Source: Labia minor (taxonomy: Eukaryota; Arthropoda; Insecta; Dermaptera; Spongiphoridae). Taken from it: DNA of 64,000 nucleotides. The notes under the pieces are model-generated. The model saw only the letters and a list, made by a program, of their open reading frames with translations. It was not told where the DNA came from and searched no databases. Below, piece by piece: positions 23,346 through 35,317 of this stretch. Location of the stretch: assembly GCA_963082975.1 (NCBI GenBank), contig OY720346.1, positions 21,074,720 to 21,138,719 of the forward strand, given 5' to 3'. A program made the translations under genes and the position numbers. Numbering within the stretch: the stretch's first letter is position 1; every line of letters begins with the position of its first letter.

Positions 23346-23593
23346 TTTTATATAGCCTTTTCCTAGACAAAGAAAAAAAAATAATTAATCTACACTTTGA
23401 AATTGTAATATTAAATATAGTTAATAGCGTAATAATAAAAAAGAAACATTGTATAGATACTTACGACCTTGGAGTCACCAATTAGCTGTAAGAAAAGTCA
23501 TGTAATCCCTTTTATATGTTATATGGGAAAAAAAAACATATATTTGTATATTTTGGCTAATAAACATACTTTTTAAACTTGAACTTGAAACTT

Positions 23594-23645
23594 GTACGTG
23601 ATTTCTACACAGGAAGTCGGAGTTCGAATCCCAGCATAGAACTTA
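23594..23645 (+). repeat. tRNA-derived SINE-like fragment, copy 2
   Basis: Carries gtacgtgatttcta and a good B box, ggagttcgaatccc (23619-23632), but its A-box side is lost. It looks like a sister fragment of 23266-23345. Confidence 0.5.
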
Positions 23646-25700
23646 AATTATTTAATAAATAAATTAATTTCAATTTAACATCGGCTGCCCCCAGCTCCAG
23701 GAACTGACAAGCCCTGGTTCTACAAACCCTGCTCCGCCAGGATAACCTCAAAAACAAGCAACCATGAACATGGCAACAACAATAATAAGAAGTGTCTACC
23801 GGAGAAAGATCGAAACAGAAAGAGAAATAGTTAAAGAACGGGAACGAAATGGTCTGAAAATGAAAAAAGGCCCACAGTGAAAAAATGAAAGAAATCTGGC
23901 AGGCAAAGAAAAAGAAAGAATGGGAGCTTTGCGCGATCCAAGACGGTCCATACGCAAAAAAAAGAAAAAAAACAACAAAGAAATAGTAAAAGAAGTTGGG
24001 AAACACCTCTCTCTCTAGATAAGTATGTATCGTAATATCATCTACCGTATTTTAAGTATTTAATTTAATTAAACAAAAAATAAACGATAATTAGGAGATA
24101 TAATGGCTCTCTATTGTCACAATTTTTTAGTCAGGTACTCTTCCCTCTCTGCCAATGAATCTCTTTATCCCTTTCTCTATTCCTCGTGCCTTAATTGGAC
24201 ACAAGACACATCTCCCCAGAATCCATTTACTATATTAATGGAGTTAAGAAGAAGGGGGTGTCTTTGTGCTGTGGTTGTGGTTTCTAATTGTCATGGAAAC
24301 AGTTTCTCTGCAAAGGATTCAAGTTGAAGGGTAGTGCAAGAGTAGAAAGGAAATGGATCGTTTCTCAATTTTCAAATCTGATTAGAAATATAGATACGTT
24401 TATTGACGATAAGAGGATTAACTTGGTATTGAAATAAAGACAAACTCAGTAGAGTAAGCTTGGGGGATGAAAGAACCTTGTGGTTCTATCACCAAGCTTG
24501 CTATAATGATCTTTTTCTCACAGGAGATTGATGTCACTACGATTTGTTACTTTTTGTTTTTATTCTTTCTTTTATTCTTCGGATTTTCTTTTTGATTGAG
24601 ATATCCTTGAGCCAGTCAAAATTATAATATAGAATTTCAGAGGATATTTTCTTTTCGTCATTTATTTCACTAAAGTTTATTTATAGGCAGGTATATATTT
24701 TTTTATCGATAAAAAATAGTTTTTATAATTCATTTCGCATATTTATAATTTAATAGGAATACAATTTATCAATCTCTAGATTATATGTCTTCTTCTTTAC
24801 CCTAAATAGTATTATAAAAGCCATTATCTTTCGGTTAATAAATTATATAGTCAAAGAAATACTAATTGAATTAACTCTGTTGTCTCATTTAATCAAACAA
24901 ATCTCGTAATATTAATTTAAATAAATATTTTGTAATATTTATATTTTTTTGATTATATTTAAAATAAAACAAAAACAAACATTGACCATGTTTCGTTATT
25001 CGTTAAATATCAAGAATATATGATTTATGATTACCGGATTTAACTTGTACATTATTCAAAAACATGATTGATAGTAATTTTAAAGAAAAGAAAATTGTAA
25101 AACAAAATGTCTAGAATCAATCCTCCAGCCGAGATATATAGAATATATAATACAATATTTTCTAACCTAAATATTAGTGAATAATGATTATTTATAATAG
25201 AACATTTCATATTTGTTTAACTAAATAGGATTTTATTATCATGATTACAAATGAGATTTCTAGACATTTCCGTGGATCATCTTTCGTTTAACTTTAAAGG
25301 ATAATGAATGATGTTCCAAGATGGTACAATTTAGAAAGATAAATGATATCTCAATTAAATTTCCTGTTTTTCCAATAGCATCTTACTATATGATATAATA
25401 ATATACTAAATAGAATTCTACTAAGAAAAATATTGAGTTTTGAATATATAAACATAAAAATAATAACTTAAGATTATCGAAGTTTGAAATAAAATGTTAG
25501 GTAATATAATAAATCATTGTATTGCAAGTTATCCAAAATCCATCACAAATAGATCCAAATTAATCTTTTGAAGATGTAACTTATACTTACATTTCAGTTA
25601 AACAAAATAATTATAAATGAATAAATTAAAATATTTTATTAAATCTGAGGGATTCAAAATCATTGAAAGATGGAAGGTATCGAGAATTAAAAGAATCTTT
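23646..25700. other. AT-rich DNA with a purine-rich block
   Basis: 23690-23760 is GC-balanced and followed by a purine-rich tract to ~24000 that opens a 133-codon Phe/Ser-rich frame on the minus strand, which is a composition artefact. A plus-strand frame of ~50 codons (23685-23840) resembles nothing known. 24103-24327 is an open frame of 74 codons, unrecognised. No gene can be supported. Confidence 0.35.
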
Positions 25701-26343
25701 TTACCGACCGACGATAGTAAGGTAGGTATTGTTTTCACACCAAATTTCACATGTGGAGATTTTTACATATCTCCACGAATCATGCATTTTCTAAACAGAA
25801 AAAAGTATTTTTAGCATGATGTCTGTCCGTCTGTCTGTCTGTTCGTCTGTCCGTCCGTATAGATGTGTACAGCCTGAATGGCTCAACCGATTTTGATAAA
25901 ATTTGGTATATTTACTTAATGCATCAGTGGGATGAATTGATCAACTTTTGGTGCAATTCCGGAAATCGGAAGTGGTAGTATTAGCGATCGACGATAGGAA
26001 GGGAAGGGTTATTTTCACACCAAAGGAGATTTATTTATATATCACCACGAATCATGCACTTTGTATTGGTTTTATCCTCGAGAAAAATCATATTTATTAG
26101 TTTTTTCTTGATTTAAAATTATATGACGTCATCCAGCCATTCATGACGTCACAGCCTGGTCTTGCATATATATTATAAATAAAATACAATTAAAAATGTT
26201 TATATTTATTATTTAGGTATCCATATCTGTTTTTTATTACATTAATAGATATATTAAAATTATTTGAAATTCTTTCTGTAGCTGGAAATTAATTTATTTC
26301 AAACCGTCGGTCGGTTCGGACCTGGCCACAGGTCAACTTATTT
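25701..26343 (+). mobile_element. Family A (HINE-like) copy 2, full length
   Basis: 5' end accgaccgacg (25703-25713). First module with a GTCT/GTCC microsatellite and the core accgattttgat. Second module begins 25989 and is a diverged duplicate of the first. CRE-like palindromes at 26124-26131 and 26144-26151. ATIR cgtcggtcggt at 26305-26315, hairpin at 26319-26334 (6-bp stem, 4-base loop) and the cttattt end. This order matches Helentron-associated DINE-1/HINE elements. No coding capacity. Confidence 0.82.
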
Positions 26344-27271
26344 CTGTTGAAGAATGAAAATTCTTCTCTTAATTCTTTCTTATACTCATATAAAAATAGT
26401 TCTATTATTAAATAACAATAGATATTGATATTATTTATATTATTGGTATTACAATAGATATTAGGTGTATCTTAAAAATAAAAATTTCGAAACAAAATTT
26501 AAGTATTATTAAAATAATCTTTGACATCAATTTCGTTATGTTAAAATCAAATTGCTTTTATTAAATTTAAAATAGATTTTGTGTATACCGATCTGATATA
26601 GGAAGAGGAGGTCATTCCATAATTTATTTGTTATCTTCAGAACATTTTCATAAATAACCATCTGTCAATTAATTTGCTTTCTCTTGATAACATTTGGTCC
26701 ATCGACGGTGCTCTGTTTGTGCATGGTACAATGTCAACATGAACGTGGAATGAGCCTTTCCTTTATTCTCTGCCTAGGTTCTCTAATCGAGTGTGGATCC
26801 ACTCACTTTGGAAAGTGTCCCTTTTCATCTACAATCTCTATTCATTAAACCAGACAATTTTGTAGAAATTTTTCCATTCGATAATTATCTTTAATTTCAA
26901 TTTACAAAGTACATTCATATACTGAAATTATTCATAATATTTTATTTATTTAATAATAATATTCATAAATGTGATAATGATATTAAATAATATATTAGAA
27001 ATTTAAAATACGAGTATATATAAAACAATTAATATTTATTTATAATGTTGTTTTTTAAATTTGAATTATTGGATAATTGTTTTATTTGCATAAAATGATT
27101 TTCAATTAAACTATGAAAAATGTTATCGGTTTTTTTATTATATTAATCAACATTTTCAAAAAATTATTATTCATAATAGTATTTATCAAACATGTAAAAT
27201 AATTATATATTTTAATTAAACCGATATATCTCATATATATATATATTTATTAGTATATTAAATCAAACATA
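26344..27271. other. AT-rich DNA, no recognised gene
   Basis: A balanced block at ~26690-26840 contains no convincing frame. Nothing else stands out. Confidence 0.4.
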
Positions 27272-27279
27272 GGTATAGT

Positions 27280-27427
27280 CAGTGCTATTTTTGTATAGGA
27301 ACGCAGTGGAACGGCATTCCACTACCTTTTTAGACGAATATATATAATAAATTTACCTCCTTAATTTGGTTTATTGAATTTAATTAGCGTTCCACTTCCT
27401 TTTTTTTTTTTTACAAAAACAGCACTG
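27280..27427. mobile_element. hAT MITE, 148 bp, perfect 8-bp TSD
   Basis: Ends cagtgctatttttgta and the inverse of cagtgctgtttttgta. Flanked by identical 8-bp repeats ggtatagt at 27272-27279 and 27428-27435. CAGTG termini and 8-bp duplications are hallmarks of hAT transposons. A second inverted block, gtggaac/gttccac, lies inside. No coding sequence. Confidence 0.93.
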
Positions 27428-27435
27428 GGTATAGT

Positions 27436-28766
27436 GACTGAAAAATATTATTACCATGGTCGCGCTATTGTCGGTCCGGTAACGTCGCCTCCATGGCCCC
27501 ATGGCGATAACATTTTTCCGTTATATAATGTTTATATACAAATTTATTAAAATTTTATTAAAATATACAAAATTTTAAAACTAAACAATTGGAATTGTCT
27601 TTGATTATTTAATTTTATTAGAAATAGTGTAATAATAAAAACGAATCTATAATAAAATATTCACTTTGTATTCAAAAAATAATAAAACATCTTTTTTATG
27701 AGATTTTGAGTTTTTGTATATATATATATATATATATAATACATTCTATATATATTAATAATAATCATTTGCATTATAGAACTCTATATGGATTACTATC
27801 TATCTATTCTACCATGAAAGTAGAGCCATATTATATGTGCAGCTGTTAAAGCTCTCTATCTGTCACGTTTCGCGGGGGTTCTAATCTCAAGATACAAACT
27901 CCCCACTACGTTTTATGGGTCCTAGCACTGTCGTTCCTCGTTTTGTTAGCATTTTCTTGGCAAAAAAAAAAACATAAATGAGTGAACTATAAAACGTGAA
28001 TGCAACTTTTCACTCTCGTTTTTAATATAATGTAAGTATAAAAATGTTTTTGAAAAAAAAAAAATGAAACATTGACTAAAATATGAAGGCATATATTTAT
28101 ATATATTAATGCTGATATTTTAAAAATTGAAAAAGGAAAATATTTTTGTTAACTAAAGATGTTATTGAAATATTTTTACCTACCAAGATTCGATTAATCT
28201 TTCACTAACACAGAGATATGATAGAAAAGTCGTTTGGGTGGTTACTTATAACATGCTTTTCAGATTTTCCAATTTTATAATTTAATCAGAGTGTTGAAGT
28301 CAAGCGTTTCTAATTTCGTTCCTCTCGAACGCTTATGTTAAAATTCAGAGGCTGCCGTAACATTCGCTAATATTAGAGAGCAATTTTATTATAAGGAGCA
28401 ATTTTTATATTTTTATTTTGTAAAAACTTTTTCTGCCTTATTCATATTTTTATCCTGAATGAAGTAGAAAAAGGATTATTGATAAAAGAAATGATTTCTA
28501 CTTCCAGGGAAGAGTGGGTAGAAAAATAATAAGCTCACTTGAGGGCAGTAGTAGACCACATAAAATCCTTTATTCTGAAATAAAAAGTTAAATTATATTT
28601 TTAAAGTACTCGGTGGGGGTACAATATAAAGGTAGACGTAATGGAATTAGGAAACAATTTGAATTGGATGCACATCAAGAAAGCTTAAAGGGTGTAGGAA
28701 AGTGGATACTGGATTCAAATAGTTAAAATGATATTTATTTTCTTTGTTTATTTAATTAACAATTTA
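27436..28766. other. AT-rich DNA, no recognised gene
   Basis: (TA)n at ~27717-27739. A balanced block at ~27820-27960 includes gggggttctaatctc, weakly B-box-like, but no A box could be placed. No coding region seen. Confidence 0.4.
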
Positions 28767-29307
28767 TTACCGACCGTGCTTAGTAAGGGAGGTGTTGTTT
28801 CCACACCAAATTTCACATGCATATTGTTAACAGAAAAAAGTATTTTTAGCATGATATATATCTGTCCGTCCGTCTGTATGTACGTATAGATGTGTACAGC
28901 TTGAACAGCTCAACGGATTTTGATAAAATTTGGTATATTTCCTTAATGCATCAGTATGATGAATTGATTTGGTGTATATCCGGACACCAGAAGTGGTAAT
29001 ATTACTGATCAACGATAGGAAGGGAAGAGTTATTTTCACACAAAATTTCGCATAAGAAGATTTTTTACATATCTCCACGAATCATGCATTTTGTATTGGT
29101 TTTATTCTCGGGAAATATCATATTCATTAGTTTTTTCTTAATTTAAAATTTATAACGTTATTACCAGCGCCTCCTTATTTTTTAATGTTATATTCATATT
29201 TTGATTGCATTAATATATACATTTAAAATATTTGAAATTGTTTCTGAAGCTGGAAATTAATTTATTTCAAACTGTCGATCGGTTCTGTGCCTGGCAACTC
29301 ATTTTTA
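28767..29307 (+). mobile_element. Family A copy 3, diverged
   Basis: Same order as copy 2 but older: the first module is shortened, only a remnant of the TGACGTCA region remains (~29150-29170), and the terminal hairpin has decayed to cctggc. The microsatellite and core (gctcaacggattttgat) are clear. Confidence 0.75.
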
Positions 29308-30559
29308 TTATTAATTTAAACATGTTTAAAATAAAATAGAATTTATTATAAAACTTCCAGGAGGTTAAATAATTACATATATTTTAGTATGCTTGGGTGG
29401 AAAATTGAAAGACTTAGGTGCAAATAGCAATGTAGATTACCCGGCCCGAGGTCATTAGGACCTACCTAGATAATTCTCGCAACAACGACACTGATTTATC
29501 CCCTTCCTAATGACCCTCTAACCACTTTTATATAATTATCGAATTCTAAGTATAATTAAGCCCGGATGATATAGATTTCCTATAATAACAATAACAATAA
29601 AATAAATGGCTTTTAAGTCTATTAGTAAATTGTGTAGTCTCATAGAAGTTTCAATTTGATGGAGAACCAAAAAGAGAATTTACAAAAACATCCATTTAAT
29701 AAAATAATTATAGTATCGTCACAATTTTTAACTTCACAGATGTTTATATTATAATTATTTAAACAATTTTTGAGGAAATGAATATTGCAACTACATACGC
29801 GATAATAATTACAACATAAATTTAGATATTAATAATTCCCTAAAATTATTTATTTTGCATTTTCAAATTTTGTATGGATTTTTTTCCCTTGATTAAACAT
29901 TTGTGCTGGAATTAAGTATCTTATCTCTCATTTGCCATAAAATTAAAATCTATTTATATTAAAGTAATAATAATAACATATACTATTAAGATTATTTAAA
30001 ATACATAGTAATTTATTCTTAATAACCTAAACGTATTTATTTGAATTAAGGGTTAATTTGGGTGGTATTTGAACGGTTAAAATAAGATGAAGCATTTCTT
30101 ATTTAAAAAAACCTCTATTTTAATTATACGCTTAATTATAAACTGGCTGTTTAATATTCATAGAGCCTCTTTTCACACGAGTTACAAAAGCAAATAGATC
30201 GTCGCCTGATAATAATTTCTTCGTTAAAATTAAATTAAACGCAATTATTTGATTAGGGCGTTTTCAAATGAGTTAGGAAAAGATACTGTAGATGAAAATA
30301 AAGTTTATCATGAATAACGATCTAGTTTTATTATATAACTCCTTTTCATTAGAGTAACTTCTTATTAGTTTTTCATTTAAGTTGGTTGAAGAAATTTTTT
30401 GTTCATATAAAACAATATTTATTCCATTGCTACTTTTGAATATAAAATAATAATTTATTTATCATTTTAATTTTAAGAAATCCAAGGTAAAATATTTCGA
30501 GAAATTTTATTCTCCTCTATAATTTCCCTAAAAATATAAATCTATCTACATGTGTTGCT
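29308..30559. other. AT-rich DNA, no recognised gene
   Basis: A GC-balanced block at ~29395-29530 gives no recognisable product. Nothing else found. Confidence 0.4.
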
Positions 30560-30960
30560 AAACGAAACTCGAAAGTTCTTGATCAGAGTACCACATTCCT
30601 TCAAATATTCCTATCCTGCGCTACTCCCATCAAACAATTTATTCTCTCCCAACTCTCTTATGTCCCTCTTTAAATTGTCGGCCCATCCAGTTCGTTCTTA
30701 ATCGTTCTTTCCACAAACTGCACCTCTTTCGTTTCCTATTCTAGCCACGGGTTCTACTTATTGTAACATTCTTAATTCTATGACCTTAATGTTTGAAGAT
30801 GCACAAAGATCATGTAATTTCTTGTTTTATGCACTATCTGTCTTTCCACGGTGACTATATTCTTATTCGACTTTTAAATGCTATTATCAAATACTTTAAA
30901 TCTTCCTAAAACATAGACTACGTCCCACACCCATATAATAGAACCGGTAAAATAATTAAT
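30560..30960 (-). pseudogene. Probable LINE ORF2 C-terminal relic
   Basis: On the minus strand, after allowing stops and frame changes, pieces such as VIELRML, then TGWADNLKRDIRELGENKLF, then LKECGT appear in order. They resemble the end of LINE polymerases (an E-R-LR block, W-x-D-x-hKxDhxxhG, then a DR..W block). The plus strand here is CT-rich, unlike its surroundings. The clade cannot be set and the call is tentative. Confidence 0.42.
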
Positions 30961-31265
30961 TTACATATTAATTTAGATACCCTTGGATAATAATATTTTA
31001 TTGTTTACAGGTTTAAGCTTAAAATTTATTTAAGAATGATTTTTATTTTTATTTAATAATAAGGTATATTTTTATTATGCTTCAGTGGTGTAAATTCCTT
31101 TAATTCGTTTTTAATTTGGGCGAGATAATATAATATAATGTAACAATAATAATATTCTGTCAAGATTATATGAATTCTTGTTAACCAAAAGATTATGAAT
31201 ATATGACAAAGAAAGTATAATTTATTTATGTCAACTCAAAATGCCTAGAATGTCTGAGTAATACC

Positions 31266-32012
31266 CAGTGGTGTACCTAGAACTTTTGCCGCCCGGGGCG
31301 ATCTCCAGTTTGACGCCCTTTTTATTATAAGTCAATCAAATAGTGGTTTTTATAAATTAATACACATAAATAAATTATTAAGTTATTTAATCAATATTAA
31401 TTAATGCATAGAGTAAATTTTTTTACACATATTTGTATGTGCACTCGTAAACATATTAATATATTTACTCTTCTAGCTTTCATACTAGAAAAATCGTGTA
31501 TAATGCTCCCAAAATTTATATTTATATTTTTTCCGCCGGCCCTGCTTTTCAAAAGAAAAATCGATGATTTAAAAAGATATTGGTATATCACTTCAAAGTA
31601 ATCATATAAACTTATCAAAAGAAATGACATTTATAAACTGATATCAAAAAATTTTAGTTAGGAAAAATTGCCGAACAAAATCGTAAAGATGCGTTTACGA
31701 ATTCAACGAATTTTAATGAATACAATAAAATAAAATTATTATCCTGTTCTTGGAATTAGAATTCAAAATTTACACTAAAATGCATTTATATACACCGAGG
31801 AATAATATTCGAAATCATATAGTTGATCATAATTTATATTAAAATCAAATAGTAAACTTATAATATTCATATTAATCATTTATTATTCAAGAAAGAAAAA
31901 AAGTAAATATGAAATGAATAAGTTGCTTTTTACAACTATAACTAAATATAAAAAATGCCGCCCCAAGATAAGTGCCGCCCGGTGCGGACCGCACCCCCTA
32001 GGTACGCCACTG
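31266..32012. mobile_element. hAT non-autonomous element, 747 bp
   Basis: Termini cagtggtgtacctag and the inverse of cagtggcgtacctag (one mismatch) with flanking 8-mers gtaatacc (31258-31265) and gttatacc (32013-32020), a target duplication with one change. GC-rich subterminal blocks (gccgcccgg) enclose an AT-rich interior with no transposase. Typical hAT MITE structure. Confidence 0.88.
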
Positions 32013-32020
32013 GTTATACC

Positions 32021-33170
32021 TATTTAAATTTAAAACATTAAAGAATTACACTAAAAGAATTTAAAAATATTTATTTATATAAAGAGAAACATTACAATCA
32101 TATGTGAAGTTTGGAAACTTACAACATATAATAATGAAATGCGGTACATATATATGGTAAATATGAATTTAAACTAAATATTCAAAATACCTAGCAATTA
32201 TTGAACTTTTTGAAGGAATGTGTTAGCAAAATAAAATATCTAAATTATTTTTATAAATAAAAATTTGAAAATTTGAAATTTGAAAAAAATTGGAAGAGAG
32301 AATTTCTTCCAGGATATTTTTATTTATTATTTTTTTATGATAGAAAGACATTTTTTGATATTTAAAATTAATAAGCAAGTTAAGATAAATGAGAAATCTT
32401 CCTCTTTTAAGCGCAAATGCAATTCGACCCCGATGAAGATGTAAAAAGAGCATAGTTTATTAATATGATTAATGCTGGCACACCCTTCTTCTTTAGCACC
32501 CCATTTAAATTGAATTATTGCAGTTAGATACCATGACAGCCGCCTAGAAAAGGTCAAATCGTCTTTTAATAAGTGAAGAAGGAGGAGGAAGGGGAGGTGG
32601 TGCTTAGCATATTCAATTAAGTGTGACAAGTCTTCATACAGAAGGAAGAGACGTTACTGTCGGGTATTTAATGGATTGTGATTTGCCTGGTCGTCTTAAG
32701 GCACCAAAAGCCACTTGACATGTTGATTGAGCTCATTTGGATGGCAGATTGGCAGAAGGTGAGAGGCGCCCTCGAGCCTATTCTTTTCAATCAATAGTGG
32801 AGGTTGGCGACTACTAGCCTAGATCCAAGTGGCGATCAATATCCACCGTCATTTGAAATTTTTTACAAAAGCACTCAAAGAATATATTTATTTTTTCGAT
32901 TAATCCAAAATAAGTTTTAAATTGTTAAAAATATTCAATAAAAATTCTTTAAAAAATATTATTTAAAAGAATATATATATTTTTATTATTTTTCGAAATT
33001 TAATTATATTATATTCTAAATTCAACTATTATTTTTCACCTTTTTTTATAATTATTCCAATATTTTTATACTTAATTTAATAAATGAGCTCTAAGTATTT
33101 ATAATAATATAAATCTTTGTGTTATGGTTATTTTGATCTACAGTTTTTAGTTTACTTTCAGATATTGTTT
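32021..33170. other. AT-rich DNA with a GC-balanced block
   Basis: 32450-32870 has near-even composition, a purine-rich tract and a 100-codon minus-strand frame (32327-32629) with no recognised motif. It could be a conserved or transcribed host segment, but nothing proves it. Confidence 0.35.
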
Positions 33171-34263
33171 TTACTTTCCCGCATACTTCGTATAAGGGAA
33201 GTATTGGAATCGTCAAAAATTTCGACTTCGAGATTTTGATAGATCTTGACGTTTTAGACCTCCCTGAGTCGGAAAATACCATTTTTGGAATTATGTCTGT
33301 GTGTGTGTATGTATGTATGTATGTAATGTCTGTAAGCAAATTTACTCAAAAACTAATCAAGCTAGGACTTCGAAATTTGGTACACCGATATTATTCACAG
33401 TTTGTAGATTTCTATCAAAATTTCGTCAAAAAGGGTTAACCGGAAGTGGTACTTTACCTACAATGGTTGCGTTTACCTTTCAAGTAAAGTACCAGTTTGC
33501 TTCGAGATATTTGCTTCATATTTTGTATATAGATTTAAAAATATGAAAAAAATTCAGATACCAAATTTCATCATGATCTGACTACCGGAAGTGACATTTT
33601 ATCTATACAAGTAGCGTTTCCTTTTTACCGACCGACGATAGTAAGGGAGGTATTGTTTTCACACCAAATTTCACCTGTGGATATTTTTAGGTACATATCT
33701 CCACGAATCATGCATTTTCTTAACAGAAAAAAGTATTTTTAGCATGATGTCTGTCCGTCCGTCCGCTGTGTGTCCGTAGAGATGTGTACAGCTCTTGAAC
33801 GGCTCAACGGATTTTGATGAAATTTGGTATATTTACTTAATGCATCAGTATGATGAATGGATCAACTTTTGGTGCAAATCCGGAAACCGGAAGTGCTAGT
33901 ATTGCCGATCGAAGAGAGGAAGTGAAGGGTTATTTTCATATCAAATTTCACGTGAAGGCATATCTCCACGTGTTATGCACTTTGTATTGGTTTTATCCTC
34001 GAGAAAAATCATCTTCATTAGTTTTTTCTTAATTTAAAATTATATGACGTCACCCAGCACTTCATGACGTCACAGCCAGCCCTTATATATTATAAATAAA
34101 ATAAAATTAAAAATATTTATATTATATCCATATCTGTTTTTTTTACATTTAAAATATCAGTTAACCGGAAGTAGCACTTTATTACATTCTAAATATTCAT
34201 TCACAACTCTTTATACCTAATTATATGCGGGAAAGTCTAGGGGAGGACACTCCCGCTTATTTA
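33171..34263 (+). mobile_element. Family B HINE-like element, split by family A copy 4
   Basis: Left part 33171-33624 and right part from about 34151. 5' end actttcccgcata (33173-33185) is the exact inverse of tatgcgggaaagt (34224-34236). The latter is followed by a hairpin gggag-gaca-ctccc (34241-34254) and cttatt. The internal order is aagggaagtattg, a GT/GTAT microsatellite, aaatttggtacaccg, then ccggaagtgg. The asymmetric inverted repeat plus 3' hairpin is the same plan as family A. Confidence 0.78.
33625..34150 (+). mobile_element. Family A copy 4, nested in family B, 3'-truncated
   Basis: Begins taccgaccgacg, carries both modules, TGACGTCA sites near 34045-34072, and ends abruptly after ccatatctgttttttt where family B resumes with ccggaagtag. 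Its ATIR and hairpin are missing, so a deletion accompanied or followed insertion. Confidence 0.8.
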
Positions 34264-34665
34264 TTATTGGTTTTAGGGTTAATATTAACCACTCAAATAT
34301 ATTATTTTTATTAAACTAAATATATAAATATTATATTATCAATTTTAGTCAATTTGAAGAGTATAGTATTTAAGCAATATACCCCTGAGCTATATTCTTG
34401 ATATTTTCTGATAGTATAATCTAAACATTTGTTAATTATTATTTAAAATATTGTTAATTTAAATACAGAGGCAAATATTAAATATATTTTATCTTATATA
34501 TCTATCAATATATATATATTATATTTCTTAATATATTAACGATATTCTTAAAATAACATATACGACTATAGTATAATCTATTTTATTTATTCATTTCATT
34601 TCGATTCATGTTTCATTTACTTCTATCAGTTTCAAGTATTAATATGGGTAAAATTTGCATCATTT
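34264..34665. other. AT-rich spacer between repeats
   Basis: Nothing recognisable apart from TA-rich runs near 34490-34520. Confidence 0.5.
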
Positions 34666-35317
34666 TTACCGACGATAGTAAGGGAGGTATTGTTTTCACA
34701 CCAAATTTCACATGTGGAGATTTTTACATATCTCCACGAATCATGCATTTTCTTAACAGAAAAAAGTATTTTTAGCATGATGTCTGTCCGTCCGTCCGTA
34801 GGTCCGTCCGTCCGTCTGTCCGTATAGATGTGTACAGCCTGAACGGCTCAACCGATTTTGATAAAATTTGGTATATTTAATTAATGCATCAGTGGGATGA
34901 ATTGATCAACTTTTGGTGAAAATCCGGAAACCGGAAGTGGTAGTATTAGCGATCGATGATAGGAAGGGAATGGCTATTTTCATACCAAATTTCACTTGAG
35001 GAGATTTTTTTATATATCACCACGAATCATACACTTTGTATTGGTTTTATCTTCGGGAAAATCATATTTATTAGTTTTTTCTTGATTTAAAATTATATGA
35101 CGTCATCCAGCCATTCATGACCTCACATCTTGGTCTTGCATATATATTATAAATAAAATAAAATTAAAATTGTTAATATTTATTATTTATATATCCATAT
35201 CTGTTTTTTATTGCATTAATAGATATATTAAAATTATTTGAAATTGTTTCTGTAGCTGGAAATTAATTTACTTCAAACCGTCGGTCGGTTCGGACCTGGC
35301 CACAGGTCAACTTATTT
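34666..35317 (+). mobile_element. Family A copy 5, near full length
   Basis: Complete two-module copy ending with cgtcggtcggtt, the gacctggccacaggtc hairpin and cttatttt. The 5' end reads taccgacgatag, four bases shorter than in other copies. The second CRE-like site has mutated to tgacctca. Confidence 0.82.

Noticed and set aside
23605..24006. 133-codon minus-strand frame rich in Phe and Ser
   Set aside because: Produced by a purine-rich plus strand; it runs through a SINE-like fragment and has no domain.
25830..25860. CRISPR array or coding repeat from the GTCC/GTCT runs
   Set aside because: These are simple microsatellites at a fixed place inside family A repeats, without spacers.
27830..27900. 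tRNA-like B box gggggttctaatctc
   Set aside because: No A box or foldable cloverleaf at the required distance.
32327..32629. 100-codon minus-strand frame
   Set aside because: No recognised motif, hydrophobic AT-driven composition at one end, no supporting neighbours.
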